Source: Rhodococcus jostii RHA1 (GTDB lineage: Bacteria; Actinomycetota; Actinomycetes; Mycobacteriales; Mycobacteriaceae). Taken from it: a DNA stretch of 64,000 nt. A model generated the notes under the pieces. It made no database searches. It saw only the letters and a program-made list of their open reading frames with translations, and was not told the DNA's origin. Within the stretch, counting starts at the first letter, position 1. The number at the start of each line of letters is the position of its first letter. Positions 36,172-45,730 of this stretch are shown here, one piece after another. The stretch covers positions 186,001 to 250,000 of the forward strand of contig NC_008271.1 of the NCBI RefSeq assembly GCF_000014565.1, written 5' to 3'. The position numbers and the translations under genes were made by a program.

Positions 36172-39035
36172 GCTCGCTCCTCCGCATCGGGCGATCGAAA
36201 GGCGCGTCGGCGGGGTTTGACCGGACGCATCATGAACTCTGGACGGCGCAGCCCGGACCGGCTCGGTCCGGGACGGGTGTTGTCCATCCAGGCCCGGTAC
36301 ACCTCACGGGACCGCTGCGTGTCCACCACCACATCGCCGTACCGGTCGTCCGCGTGGGCTCTCTCGACGCGCACCTTCTGGTGCCAGCAGTGCATGCCCG
36401 AGACCGGGTCGGGATGCACGGCGAATGCGAGGTTCTGGTGCACCCCGGGGTCGTCCCAGTAGATCCGGTCGCTGTCCGGGTCGTCACTGTGGAACGGCTT
36501 CACCCCTTCCTTGTAGCGCAGCCTCCACACCCCGTTGCCGTCGTTGCCGAGGTCGACCAGGCCCATCACCCACCGGGACCCCGCGTTCTCGGACGTGCGC
36601 CACCGCCCCATGTGGTGGGAGAGCCCCATGACACCGGGGCGGATCGCCTCGGTGGACCAGACGCGGGCCACGAAGTAGCCGATCTCGGTGTTGACCCGGA
36701 CCAGATCCCCCGTACCGACCCCGAAGCGCCCGGCGTCCACGCTGTTCATCCACAGGGGATGGGTGTTGCTGATCTCGTTGAGGTACTTGGCATTACCTGA
36801 TCGCGTGTGGACCAGGGTCGGGAGCCGAAAGGTCGGCATCAGCACAATCTCGTTGTTGGCCTGGTCGATCGAGCCGTAGCTGACATGGGACTCGATGTAG
36901 CCGGGTGTGGCGTACTCCTCCCACCCGAAGTCGACCATGGTGTCGCTGAACAGCTCGAGTTTGCGCGACGGCGTGAGCCAGCCGGCGGTCCTGCTGCCGT
37001 CCGCGTGGACGACCCCCACCGCACCCGCCTCCCCGACCAGCGGCGGGGTCGAATCGAGGGTGACGGGTTTGCGGAGCACCCCGTTGCCGTCCGGGGTCGC
37101 CCCGTCGATTTCGGCGTCCGACAGTGGCCGCTCGTCGAGTCGATAGGCATCCCTGGTGACCTCGAAGACGCCGTACTTTCGCATGTACTGCAAGGGGGTC
37201 AGCCCCTGGCCGGCGGCAGCGTGTGGCAGACCGGGCACGCTGTTCTCGAAGACCCAGCGGTAGTACTCGTCGACGGTGACCTTCTCGCCCGGCCGGTACG
37301 GCGACTCGAAGTACTTCCGGATGCCGAGGCTGCCGTCGGGGTCGATGCGCCAGGACAGCTCGAACCAGAATTCGTTCTCCTCCCACACCTCCCCCGGGTT
37401 GGATTCACGGGAGTCGGACACGGGCCGGCCCATCTTTTCCAGGGCCACCCGGGTGACCGGCTGGCGGAATCCGAGCCACTTGCCGGCGTACTGCTCGTAG
37501 GACTGGGTGTCGTGCCGTTCGGTGCTGTGCCCCATCGGCAGGACGTAGTCCGCGAACGTCGCCGTCTCCGACCACGTCGGGGTGAGCGCGACGTGGCAGC
37601 CGACGAGCGATTCGTCGGTCAGGGCCTTGAGCCAGCTGAAGCCGTCGGGGTTGGTCCACACCGGGTTGTAAACCCGGGAGAAGTACATTGACAGCTTCCC
37701 GCGGCCGTCCGCGAGTAGGTGGGGTAGCAGGATCGACATCTCGTTGGTCGACAGGGGGAACTCCGCCGGCCAGATCATCTCGTTCCACGACTGGTGTCCC
37801 TCGGGGACGTTGGGGCCGTGGGCGATGATCTTGTCCCAGCCGTTGGGGCTGGTGCCGCCCTTGGTGCCGACGCTGCCGGTGAGCACGTTGAGGAAGAACA
37901 GGGCCCGCGACACCTGCCACCCGCCGAGGTTGCCGGACGCCGCGGCGCGCCAGACGTGTGCCGACAGTGCTCTGCCGGCGGTGGCGACGATCCGGGCTAG
38001 CTCGGCAATCTGCTCCTCGGGCACCTGCGCCTCCTGCGCCGCGTAGGCGAAGGTGTATCCGGCGTAGTCCTCGGTCAACGCGCGGATGAACTGGTCGAAG
38101 TCGTCGGCAGGGTGCTCGGGGTGGCGGTGTGTCATGTACGTCGACCAGTTCACCCAGCGGCGGATGAATGCCCGGTCGATCTGGCCGGTTCGGAGCAGGT
38201 GGGCCGCGACGGCCAGCAGGATCGCGGCCTCGCTTCCGGGCCACGGGGCAATCCAGAGGTCGGCGTGGGAGGCCGTGTTCGACAGCCGCGGATCGAGCAC
38301 GACGACCGTGGCTCCGCCCTCGATCTTGCCCTCCATGATCCGTTGCGCGTGTGGGTTGAAGTAGTGCCCGGCCTCGAGATGACTGGAAATCAGCAGGATC
38401 ACCTTCGCGTTGGCGTAGTCGGGCGAGGGCCGGTCGTAGCCGCCCCAGAGCGAGTAGCCGAGCCGCGCGCCGGCGGAACAGATGTTCGTGTGGCTGTTGT
38501 GCCCGTCTATGCCCCACGCCAGCAGGAACCGTTCGGCGAAGCCGTCCTCGCCGGGCCGCCCGACGTGGTACATGACCTCGTCCCGGCGGTCCTCGACGAT
38601 GGCGGCCCGGATCCGGGCCGCGATGTCGTCGAGCGCGTCGTCCCAGCTGACCCGATCCCACCGGCCGCTGCCGCGCGTGCCGACGCGCTTGAGCGGGTGC
38701 AGGATCCGTTCGGGGTCGTTGACCTGGTTGATCGTCGCGGGACCCTTGGCGCAGTTGCGTCCTCGTGAGCCCGGGTGGGCGGGGTTGCCCTCCACCCTTT
38801 TGATGGACATGTCGGACTTGTCCACGTAGGCGAGCAGTCCGCAGGCCGACTCGCAGTTGAAGCATGTGGTGGGCACCAGCATGTACTCGTGCGGCACCTT
38901 GCGCGGGTGCGCCTTGGCGTCGTATTCGACGTGGTGGTCCCAGTTTTCGACCGGCGGGAAGTTCCGCAGCCGTTCGTGCGTGCGTTCGCCCGGCATCGCC
39001 GGCGATGCCGGTGTGCGGTTCGTCTCGGCAGTCAT
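36168..39035 (-). CDS. Molybdopterin oxidoreductase catalytic subunit, SoeA-like (sulfite dehydrogenase candidate)
   Basis: 955 residues from the ATG at 39035 (AAGGGACC upstream). A 4Fe-4S site is formed by Cys58, Cys61, Cys65 and Cys95; Cys186 in NSHTNICSAGARLGY is the probable molybdenum ligand. Bis-MGD binding blocks such as VVVLDPRLSNTASHADLWI and the C-terminal GTGDLVRVNTEIG follow. There is no Tat or other signal, so the subunit is cytoplasmic, unlike tetrathionate, thiosulfate or polysulfide reductases. Size, location and company of TusA, DsrE2 and rhodaneses point to a SoeA-type sulfite-oxidising enzyme; other sulfur substrates are possible. Confidence 0.7.
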   Translation of the reverse strand: MTAETNRTPASPAMPGERTHERLRNFPPVENWDHHVEYDAKAHPRKVPHEYMLVPTTCFNCESACGLLAYVDKSDMSIKRVEGNPAHPGSRGRNCAKGPATINQVNDPERILHPLKRVGTRGSGRWDRVSWDDALDDIAARIRAAIVEDRRDEVMYHVGRPGEDGFAERFLLAWGIDGHNSHTNICSAGARLGYSLWGGYDRPSPDYANAKVILLISSHLEAGHYFNPHAQRIMEGKIEGGATVVVLDPRLSNTASHADLWIAPWPGSEAAILLAVAAHLLRTGQIDRAFIRRWVNWSTYMTHRHPEHPADDFDQFIRALTEDYAGYTFAYAAQEAQVPEEQIAELARIVATAGRALSAHVWRAAASGNLGGWQVSRALFFLNVLTGSVGTKGGTSPNGWDKIIAHGPNVPEGHQSWNEMIWPAEFPLSTNEMSILLPHLLADGRGKLSMYFSRVYNPVWTNPDGFSWLKALTDESLVGCHVALTPTWSETATFADYVLPMGHSTERHDTQSYEQYAGKWLGFRQPVTRVALEKMGRPVSDSRESNPGEVWEENEFWFELSWRIDPDGSLGIRKYFESPYRPGEKVTVDEYYRWVFENSVPGLPHAAAGQGLTPLQYMRKYGVFEVTRDAYRLDERPLSDAEIDGATPDGNGVLRKPVTLDSTPPLVGEAGAVGVVHADGSRTAGWLTPSRKLELFSDTMVDFGWEEYATPGYIESHVSYGSIDQANNEIVLMPTFRLPTLVHTRSGNAKYLNEISNTHPLWMNSVDAGRFGVGTGDLVRVNTEIGYFVARVWSTEAIRPGVMGLSHHMGRWRTSENAGSRWVMGLVDLGNDGNGVWRLRYKEGVKPFHSDDPDSDRIYWDDPGVHQNLAFAVHPDPVSGMHCWHQKVRVERAHADDRYGDVVVDTQRSREVYRAWMDNTRPGPSRSGLRRPEFMMRPVKPRRRAFRSPDAEERA

Positions 39036-39063
39036 GGCTGGTCCCTTCGGCGTGGTCGTTCGT

Positions 39064-40593
39064 TCACGAGAGGGGCGGGTCCTGGCCCGCCCGGACGTAG
39101 GCCGTCTCGTAGTCCAGGAGAGCGACCTGGGCCAGCAGGCCCGCGAGGACGAGGAGCACGGCACTGCCGGACCCGGTCCACGCGGGCGCGGCCAGCGCGG
39201 CCGCCAGCACCGCGGGGGCGATGGCTCCCAGCCAGAACAGTCGCGCGTAGCGGCCGTGCGTGATGATGTGCGCGGCCACGGACGCCTGGCGGCTGGCGTG
39301 CCTGCTGGAGTACTCGATGCCCAGCATCATCAGGTGCAGGCCCGTCGAGAGCACGAACGCGCGGGTGAGGAAAGCGATTGCGCCACTGGCGAGGTCCGCG
39401 AACGGGGCCATGACGAGGAGGGCGCCGGCGCCGACCATTGCAGCCTGCACGAGCAGGTGCCAGAACAGCAGCGGCGACTGCCACAGGTCGCGGCCCTCGG
39501 CCTGCCCGAAGAGGAAGCCGGTGTAGCCGGCGACGAGCGCACCGAACGGGATGGCGAGCCAGGCCAGCACGGTCTGGGCCCAGCCGATCCCGAGGAGGGC
39601 GGCGAGGATCCACAGGACCGCGCCGCCGGCGAAGGCGGCCAGGGCGTAGGCGCCCCAGACGAGCCATGAGGTCCAGTTGGATTTCAGGAAGATGTAGAGG
39701 AAACGCTCGGGACGCTTGAGGTCCCAGATCAGCAGGGCCCCGGTGGCGGTAGCGCCGAGAAGGGCGACGGCGGGGGCACCGTAATCGCCGAGCCAGCCCA
39801 GGTCGACGCCGAGGAGGTGGGCCAGCCCGGCGATGGCCAGCGCGCCGGCGGCCACGGCCTTGGTCCACAGGTAGGTCGTCACCCGCCACCCCCACGGCCG
39901 CGGGTGCGCGGTGTTCAGCGTGGTGCGCGCCCGGGTGGTGCGGTCGCCGGGCAGATCGCCGGCGGTCGCGAGGCGGTGCGCGTCCGGTTTCGCCCACAGG
40001 TAGGTGTCGGCGACCGGTGCGGCCAGCGGGTCGAGGACGGCGCGGTCGGCACCGAGGTAGAAGACGTTGGGCCCGGTGTTCTGCTCCGGGGAGCGCACCG
40101 CGGTCTCGTGGGTGCTGATCAAGCCGGCGATGCCGCTCGTCGGGTCGTCGAGGTCGCCGACCCAGATCGAGTGCGTGGGGCAGACCACCACGCAGGCGGG
40201 CTCCATGTCGTTGTCGATCCGATGCGCGCACAGGTTGCACTTGGCTGCGGTGTGGGTGGTGTCGTCGATGTAGAGGGCGTCGTAGGGGCACGCCTGCATG
40301 CAGCTCTTGCAGCCGATGCAGCGCTCGTTGTCGAAGTCGACGATGCCGTCGTCGCGCTTGAACAGTGCCTGAGTGGGGCAGATCTTCACGCACGGGGCAT
40401 CGGTGCAGTGATTGCAGCGCATCACCCCGAAGGAGCGGGTGGTGTCCGGGAACTCGCCGGTGTCGACGTACTTCACCCAGGTGCGGAACTGTCCGACCGG
40501 CACCTCGTGCTCGGTCTTGCAGGCCACCGTGCACGCGTGACAGCCGATGCAGGTGCGTTGGTCGATGGCGAAGCCGTAGCGCACCGACCTCAC
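39064..40593 (-). CDS. Fused ferredoxin-like electron-transfer subunit and NrfD/SoeC-type membrane anchor
   Basis: 509 residues from the GTG at 40593, which overlaps the tusA stop as GTGA; a GTG at 40584 is an alternative. Residues 1-150 hold sixteen Cys in four 4Fe-4S motifs (15-25, 60-72, 92-102, 119-138), as in DmsB/SoeB. After a linker, residues 260-500 form eight or more membrane helices of the NrfD type. Subunits B and C are normally separate genes, so this is a fusion. It would carry electrons between the catalytic subunit and the quinone pool. Confidence 0.82.
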   Translation of the reverse strand: MRSVRYGFAIDQRTCIGCHACTVACKTEHEVPVGQFRTWVKYVDTGEFPDTTRSFGVMRCNHCTDAPCVKICPTQALFKRDDGIVDFDNERCIGCKSCMQACPYDALYIDDTTHTAAKCNLCAHRIDNDMEPACVVVCPTHSIWVGDLDDPTSGIAGLISTHETAVRSPEQNTGPNVFYLGADRAVLDPLAAPVADTYLWAKPDAHRLATAGDLPGDRTTRARTTLNTAHPRPWGWRVTTYLWTKAVAAGALAIAGLAHLLGVDLGWLGDYGAPAVALLGATATGALLIWDLKRPERFLYIFLKSNWTSWLVWGAYALAAFAGGAVLWILAALLGIGWAQTVLAWLAIPFGALVAGYTGFLFGQAEGRDLWQSPLLFWHLLVQAAMVGAGALLVMAPFADLASGAIAFLTRAFVLSTGLHLMMLGIEYSSRHASRQASVAAHIITHGRYARLFWLGAIAPAVLAAALAAPAWTGSGSAVLLVLAGLLAQVALLDYETAYVRAGQDPPLS

Positions 40594-40823
40594 TTCTTCC
40601 GGATGATGTAGCGGTAGACGCCGTTTTCGCTGGTGCGCTCCAGCAGTTCGTTCCCGGTGTCCTTCGCCCACGACGGGATATCGGTCCTCGACCCGCCGTC
40701 GGTGGCCTCGACGAGCAAAATCTGACCGGACGCGAGTTTCCGGGCCGCACGCGAGGCGAGGAGCACCGGCATCGGGCACTTCTGGCCCTTGGCGTCGATG
40801 GTGACGTCGATCTGATAAGTCAC
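40590..40823 (-). CDS. tusA: TusA-family sulfur carrier
   Basis: 77 residues with the signature CPMP (Cys16) after a beta strand (IDVTIDAKGQK) and the closing GVYRYIIRKK. The Cys carries persulfide sulfur between sulfurtransferases. It lies between dsrE2 and the FeS/NrfD gene, overlapping the latter by four bases; the rhd-tusA-dsrE2 trio is known from sulfur oxidisers as a cytoplasmic sulfur relay. Confidence 0.88.
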   Translation of the reverse strand: MTYQIDVTIDAKGQKCPMPVLLASRAARKLASGQILLVEATDGGSRTDIPSWAKDTGNELLERTSENGVYRYIIRKK

Positions 40824-40848
40824 GGCGGGCTCCCCTGAATGCGGCGGG

Positions 40849-41358
40849 TCAGATGAAGAGGTTGATCTGGGACTTGCTCATCGCGGACAGCGCGGTGGCG
40901 GCACCGACGGGCTCGCCGACACCGTCGATGAGCTGGTCGCGGCGCAGGCCGAGCAACTCCATGCTCATCTCGCACGGCCACAGGTTCACGCCCAGCTCCG
41001 TGCACATCTGCACCAGGTCCATCGGCAGGGCCACATTCTGGCCCCGCGCCAGCTTCTTCAACATCCATGGACCGGCGCCGGCCATGTGAAGTTTGGACAG
41101 CTTCATGTGGCTCATCCCCGGCCGGTTCATCCCTGCCAGTGCCTTGGTCATCGCGTTGGTGCCGGTGATCCTGACATCGTCACGCACCAGCGGGAACAGC
41201 CCCCAGAACGTGAAGAAAATCGTGGTGGACATGCCGTACGCGGCACCGGTCGACCCCAGGATCAGCGTCGGCCACATCTTGTCCAGGTCACCACTCCAGG
41301 CCACGATCGTCATGCTCTCCGGCATGACATCGTCATCGCGCTGCGGGCTGTCGGACAT
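40849..41358 (-). CDS. DsrE2-like sulfurtransferase
   Basis: 169 residues of the DsrE/DsrF superfamily. A hydrophobic segment (LGSTGAAYGMSTTIFFTFWG) typical of DsrE2 follows the first strand. The reactive Cys is probably Cys129 in LWPCEMSMELLG, with a second Cys119 nearby. It exchanges sulfur with TusA. First gene of the operon dsrE2-tusA-BC-A-mrp. Confidence 0.85.
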   Translation of the reverse strand: MSDSPQRDDDVMPESMTIVAWSGDLDKMWPTLILGSTGAAYGMSTTIFFTFWGLFPLVRDDVRITGTNAMTKALAGMNRPGMSHMKLSKLHMAGAGPWMLKKLARGQNVALPMDLVQMCTELGVNLWPCEMSMELLGLRRDQLIDGVGEPVGAATALSAMSKSQINLFI

Positions 41359-41452
41359 GCGCCGGCCCCCTTTCTCGGCTGGCTGCCCAGGAGGCCCCAG
41401 TGGAGCCTTCGCGCAGACATTGCTAACTGTGATCTAGAACACTACATTCGTA

Positions 41453-41462
41453 TATGCGCATA
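41453..41462. promoter_or_regulatory. ArsR-type palindrome between divergent sulfur operons
   Basis: TATGCGCATA within CGTATATGCGCATACTG lies between dsrE2 (minus) and the rhodanese-MBL gene (plus). This is the form of ArsR/SmtB operators; the ArsR gene at 43493 is the likely reader. Confidence 0.5.
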
Positions 41463-41532
41463 CTGCAAGATGCCTCTTCGCGTCGTATCGAACACGCGGA
41501 TCACCCGACATCCGTGCACTCCGGGAGGACAC

Positions 41533-42678
41533 ATGGCCGACACCATCACCTCGATGGGACTGTTTCGCGAGATCCAGGCCGGTACCGTCACCGAGATCCT
41601 CGACGTCCGCAGCACCGACGACTTCCAGGCCGGCAAGGTCGAAGGCCCGCGGCCCGTCCCCACCCGACACGTCCCGGTGTACCGCGTGATGGAGGAACTC
41701 GAGGAGCAGGCCGCCGCCACCCGCGAGGGTGCGGTGATCGTCTGCGGGCAGGGAAACGGCTCCGAACTGGTCGCCGAAGAGTTCGAGGCGCTCGGAGTGC
41801 GCACCCGCTCCCTGGCGGGCGGAACCGACGCCTGGAACCGGCTTCTCGTCCCCGTCGAGATCACCGGATTACCCGGGGACGTGCGCGTGTGGCAGTTCCA
41901 GCGACCCGCGAAGGCGTGCCTGTCCTACCTCGTCGGAGTTCCCGGCGGCAACGCCGTCATCGTCGACCCCACCAGATCTCCCGAGCCCTACCTGGAACTC
42001 GCGCAGGTCCACGACATGGCCGTCACACACGTCGTGGACACCCACGTCCATGCCGACCACATCAGTGGTGGCCCCGCCGTGGCCGCCCGGCTCGGCGCCG
42101 AGTACCACCTGCCGCCGGAGGACGCCGGCGGGATCGTCCCATTTCCCAACCGGCCCCTCAAAGACGGCGACCAGCTCGACCTCGGCTCCGCCGTGGTCCG
42201 CGCCATGACGATGCACCTGCCGGGACACACCCCCGGCACCACCGCGCTGTTGGTGAGCGAGACGGTACTGCTCGTGGGGGACACCGTCTTCGTTCGCGGG
42301 CTCGGACGGCCCGACCTGACCGGTCAGGCCGACGAACTCGCCCGCGACCTCTTCCGCAGCGTGCACGAGCGGCTTCGACCTCTCGATCCACGCACGATCA
42401 TTGCCCCGGCGCACTGGTCCAGCAGCGAAGAGATCAACACCGACGGACTCGTCACCACCACCCTCGACGAGGTCTTCACCGCCACCTTGCTCAACGAGCG
42501 GGCCATCGAACGATTCGTCGAGCAGATCGTCAGCTCCCTACCCGCAGCGCCGCAGTCCTACGACACGATCCGCCGGGTGAACGCCGGACAGATCACCCCC
42601 GGGGACGACGAGATCGAAGTCCTCGACGTCGGACGCAATCAATGCGCGGCATCGACCTCACTGACGGGGACATCGTGA
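41533..42678 (+). CDS. Rhodanese-MBL (persulfide dioxygenase-like) fusion
   Basis: 381 residues in the reverse order to the CstB-like proteins: rhodanese first (residues 5-105, active Cys71 in VIVCGQGNGSE), then an MBL domain with THVHADH (His171, His173, Asp175, His176), PGH232TPGT, VGD250TVF and APAH. The ETHE1 iron ligands His, His and Asp are all kept, so this one could be a true persulfide dioxygenase making sulfite. GGGAGGAC precedes the ATG. Divergent from the SoeABC-like operon, which could take up that sulfite. Confidence 0.82.
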   Translation: MADTITSMGLFREIQAGTVTEILDVRSTDDFQAGKVEGPRPVPTRHVPVYRVMEELEEQAAATREGAVIVCGQGNGSELVAEEFEALGVRTRSLAGGTDAWNRLLVPVEITGLPGDVRVWQFQRPAKACLSYLVGVPGGNAVIVDPTRSPEPYLELAQVHDMAVTHVVDTHVHADHISGGPAVAARLGAEYHLPPEDAGGIVPFPNRPLKDGDQLDLGSAVVRAMTMHLPGHTPGTTALLVSETVLLVGDTVFVRGLGRPDLTGQADELARDLFRSVHERLRPLDPRTIIAPAHWSSSEEINTDGLVTTTLDEVFTATLLNERAIERFVEQIVSSLPAAPQSYDTIRRVNAGQITPGDDEIEVLDVGRNQCAASTSLTGTS

Positions 42679-43064
42679 CCAGCACTCCCCGCCGACCGGC
42701 ACGCCCCAGGAAAACCCCACTGCACGAGGTCGGCGAGCATCCCGACTACCGGTTCACCCTCGCCAACGAACGCACCTTCCTTTCCTGGGTCCGCACCGCA
42801 CTGGCCCTGATGGCGGCCGGAGTTGCCGTCGTACAGTTCGTGCCCGGCCCCACGGCGATTCGCCACGGACTGGGCTTCGCGCTGATCAGTCTCGGCGGCG
42901 CACTCAGCGCCGTGTCCTACACCCACTGGGAACGCAACGAACGCGCGATGCGACTCGGCGAACAGCTGCCGTACTCGCCGATGCCGAGACTGGTGGCCGC
43001 GATGCTCGCGCTGGGATCCCTGGCGGCACTGGTGCTGATCGTGGTCGACCTCGTCGAGACCTAG
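42675..43064 (+). CDS. DUF202 membrane protein
   Basis: 129 residues with three helices and the family motif RFTLANERTFLSWVRTALAL. The GTG start overlaps the previous stop (GTGA), so it is coupled to the rhodanese-MBL gene. DUF202 proteins are of unknown function but recur in sulfur operons. Confidence 0.82.
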   Translation: MTSTPRRPARPRKTPLHEVGEHPDYRFTLANERTFLSWVRTALALMAAGVAVVQFVPGPTAIRHGLGFALISLGGALSAVSYTHWERNERAMRLGEQLPYSPMPRLVAAMLALGSLAALVLIVVDLVET

Positions 43065-43073
43065 GTCGCAGCG

Positions 43074-43433
43074 ATGACCCTGACCGGTCGGCTGCTGCCG
43101 CATCGCCGCAGGAAGGACCCGGCCGTCGACGTCGGACTGCAGGCCGAGCGGACCGCCATGGCATGGCAGCGGACCGCCCTCGGCGTCGGTGGCGTGTCGG
43201 CGTTGCTGCTACACCTGGCCGCGGGCCGATTCCCGGCGGCTGTTGCAGGGCTCGCCGGGCTGTCCGCCTCCCTGCTTCTGCTCCTGCTGTCGGAACAGCG
43301 GTACGTGCGGCTGGTCAAGAAGGTGGCGGCCGGCGAGCCGCCGCCGGCCCCCGGCCTCGTACGCCTGCTCGCAGCCGGTGTCGTCATCCTCGCGGTGTCC
43401 GCCCTGGCGCTGCTGCTCCTCACCGACGCCTGA
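43074..43433 (+). CDS. DUF202 membrane protein, second copy
   Basis: 119 residues with LQAERTAMAWQRTALGVGGV, the same family signature as the preceding gene, and three helices. Nine bases separate them. The pair probably forms a heteromer. Confidence 0.78.
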   Translation: MTLTGRLLPHRRRKDPAVDVGLQAERTAMAWQRTALGVGGVSALLLHLAAGRFPAAVAGLAGLSASLLLLLLSEQRYVRLVKKVAAGEPPPAPGLVRLLAAGVVILAVSALALLLLTDA

Positions 43434-43492
43434 CCGAGCCGGCGCGCGGGCCGCACCTATAATCAGCTTCCGAGGCCCGGTTTGGAGGGGTG

Positions 43493-43828
43493 ATGGACCA
43501 AGACATCGCGGCACAACTGCAAGAACTCCACGCCCGGGTCTGCAAAGCCATTGCCGACCCCAAGCGCCTTCTCATCATCAACGAACTACGCGACCGTGAA
43601 CTGAGCGTCGGAGAACTCTGCGAGGCAACCGGCCTCAGCCAGTCCAACGCCAGCCAGCATCTGACCATCCTGCGTGAACGAGGCATCGTGACGACGCGCC
43701 GCGTCAAGAACAACGTCTTCTACTCGCTACGCAGCCAAAAGATCGTGCAGGCAGTGGATCTGCTCCGCGAGTTCCTGGCCGAGGATCTGGCCGACCACGC
43801 AGCCTTGGACGGCGCCATCCGAGGCTGA
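43493..43828 (+). CDS. ArsR-family regulator
   Basis: 111 residues. The winged helix VGELCEATGLSQSNASQHLTI and VTTRRVKNNVFYSL is clear. Two Cys are present, one in RVCKAIADPKR and one in the recognition region (GELCEATG); sulfide sensors of the BigR/SqrR type also use two Cys, though in other positions, and SmtB-type metal ligands are absent. GGAGGGG lies just before the ATG. A sulfur-responsive role is inferred from position. Confidence 0.82.
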   Translation: MDQDIAAQLQELHARVCKAIADPKRLLIINELRDRELSVGELCEATGLSQSNASQHLTILRERGIVTTRRVKNNVFYSLRSQKIVQAVDLLREFLAEDLADHAALDGAIRG

Positions 43829-44225
43829 CACCGCAGGACTCGGACCAGCGGCCCCGTCGCACCCGCGCCGGCAGGGCGTGCACTGAAGGTGCCGCGCAGC
43901 AAAGCCGCAGGACGCAGGACGCAATGGTCGCCGAATTCGCCCCTGCGCCCGCGGAATAGTCGGCTGGCCAGCCGGCACCTGCCCGGCGTCGGTTGCGCAC
44001 CCTCGCCCCGGCCCTACCGAACACCGGAAGCGCACGCCGCGTCCTTGATCGGTGCCCGACCAGGCTGCGCCACCCGGATACACACACCACCGTCCCCGCC
44101 GATGCCGGCAGCGGCGAGGAATTCACGTCCGCCGAGCGGCCTCGGCGCGCCCGCGGCACACGGGCCTGCGCGGATTCGTGTTTTGGCGCCCTACGTGATT
44201 GATGTGCCGGCCGCGCGACCGAGCA
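43829..44225. other. Intergenic stretch of about 400 bases
   Basis: No gene or clear repeat is seen before the tandem operators at 44226-44260. Confidence 0.5.
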
Positions 44226-44260
44226 TACCCCCCGGGGTACTTGCATACCCATGGGGGTAT
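44226..44260. promoter_or_regulatory. Tandem CsoR/CstR-type operators
   Basis: TACCCCCCGGGGTA (44226-44239) and ATACCCATGGGGGTAT (44245-44260), about 20 bases centre to centre, 53 bases before the MBL-rhodanese start. Two sites in tandem are also known upstream of CstR-controlled operons. Confidence 0.7.
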
Positions 44261-44312
44261 ATGGCAGTCTGTACACAAGGAGAAAGATCCTGCCAACCTG
44301 GAGGAGACCACG

Positions 44313-45692
44313 ATGATTCTCGAGCAGTACTACATCGAGTGCCTGTCCCATGCCTCGTACCTGATCGGAGACGAATCCACCGGACGAGCCGTGGTGGTCG
44401 ACCCGCGCCGCGACATCACCGAGTACCTCGACGACGCCCGCACGCACGGGCTCACCATCGACGGGGTGATCAATACCCACTTCCACGCCGACTTCGTCTC
44501 CGGGCACCTCGAATTGGTCGAGGCCACCGGCGCCTGGATCGGCTTCGGTGAAGCCGCCGAAACCGACTACCCGATCCGTCGCCTCGCGCACGGCGAGCAC
44601 ATTTCCCTCGGGCGGGTCGACCTCGAGATCCTCTCCACCCCCGGCCACACCTGGGAATCGATCAGCGTCCTGATCCGGGAAACCCCGGACGCCGACCCGA
44701 CCGCGGTCCTGACCGGGGACTCGCTGTTCATCGGCGATGTCGGCCGTCCCGACCTGGTCAACCTCGGCGACGGCTCCACCACGGACCTGGCCCGAGCGAT
44801 GTACCACACGGTGCACGACACGCTATTGGCCCTGCCCGACGGTGTGACGGTGATGCCTGCGCACGGTGCCGGCTCCTCCTGTGGCAAGAACCTGTCCACG
44901 GAGCTGACCTCGACCATCGGCGAACAACGGCGCACCAATGCATCGGCGCAGCCGATGAGCGAAGACGCATTCGTCGCGTTGATCACCGACGGCCAGCCCG
45001 CGGTACCGGCGTACTTCTCCGTGGACGCGGCGCTGAACAAGTCCACCCACCCCGCACTCGACCAGCATCGCCGGATCCCGGAACTGGCCGCCGACCAGGT
45101 GCGCGCTGAACTCGCCGCCGGCACCCGGGTGCTCGATGCCCGCACCGTCGACGACTTCGCCGCCGGACATCTGCGCGGTTCGGTCAACGTCGGCTTCGAC
45201 GGTCGGTTCGCCGAAACCGGCGGCATGGTCGCCGAGGTCGGCGAGCCGATCGTGCTGATCACCTACCCGGGCGAGGAACAGGACGCGGCGATGCGCCTGG
45301 CCCGGATCGGCTCTGACAACGTGATCGGCTACCTCAACACCGGCGTCGATGGCTCCTTCCCCACCGCACTCACCGACCTCGTCCAGACGGCGCCGCGCAC
45401 CACCGTCACCGAACTCGACCGGCTGCGCGCCGACGATGCGATCATCCTGGTCGACATCCGCAACCCCGGCGAACGCGACTTCGGCGTCATCCCCGGTGCG
45501 ATCCCGGTCCCGTTGGCGCAGTTACGGTCCCGCGCCCACGAGCTGCCGACCGGCAAGCCGATCGTGGTGCACTGTGCCGGCGGATGGCGTTCGAGCGTCG
45601 CCGCGTCGCTGCTCCGCGCCCGCGGTATCGAGCAAGTCAGCGATCTCGTCGGCGGCTACAACGCGTGGGCCGCACAGCAGGTGCCGGCCTGA
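44313..45692 (+). CDS. CstB-like persulfide dioxygenase with two rhodanese domains (canonical TGD)
   Basis: 459 residues: ETHE1-like MBL domain with NTHFHAD (His56, His58), PGH112T and the iron Asp136 in LTGDSLFIGDVGRPDL; then a rhodanese domain lacking Cys (IVLITYPGEEQ) and a second with Cys in VVHCAGGWRSS. Same architecture as CstB, which turns persulfides to thiosulfate through sulfite. GGAGGAGA precedes the ATG. Behind tandem operators and in front of a thioredoxin gene, which could supply or accept persulfide. Confidence 0.86.
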   Translation: MILEQYYIECLSHASYLIGDESTGRAVVVDPRRDITEYLDDARTHGLTIDGVINTHFHADFVSGHLELVEATGAWIGFGEAAETDYPIRRLAHGEHISLGRVDLEILSTPGHTWESISVLIRETPDADPTAVLTGDSLFIGDVGRPDLVNLGDGSTTDLARAMYHTVHDTLLALPDGVTVMPAHGAGSSCGKNLSTELTSTIGEQRRTNASAQPMSEDAFVALITDGQPAVPAYFSVDAALNKSTHPALDQHRRIPELAADQVRAELAAGTRVLDARTVDDFAAGHLRGSVNVGFDGRFAETGGMVAEVGEPIVLITYPGEEQDAAMRLARIGSDNVIGYLNTGVDGSFPTALTDLVQTAPRTTVTELDRLRADDAIILVDIRNPGERDFGVIPGAIPVPLAQLRSRAHELPTGKPIVVHCAGGWRSSVAASLLRARGIEQVSDLVGGYNAWAAQQVPA

Positions 45693-45730
45693 CGCTCCCT
45701 CGATAGACACCCCCACGGAAAGGATCCCTC

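Noticed and set aside
36168..39035. Tetrathionate, thiosulfate or polysulfide reductase
   Set aside because: Those catalytic subunits carry Tat signals; none is visible here, and the neighbours suit oxidation. Not fully excluded.
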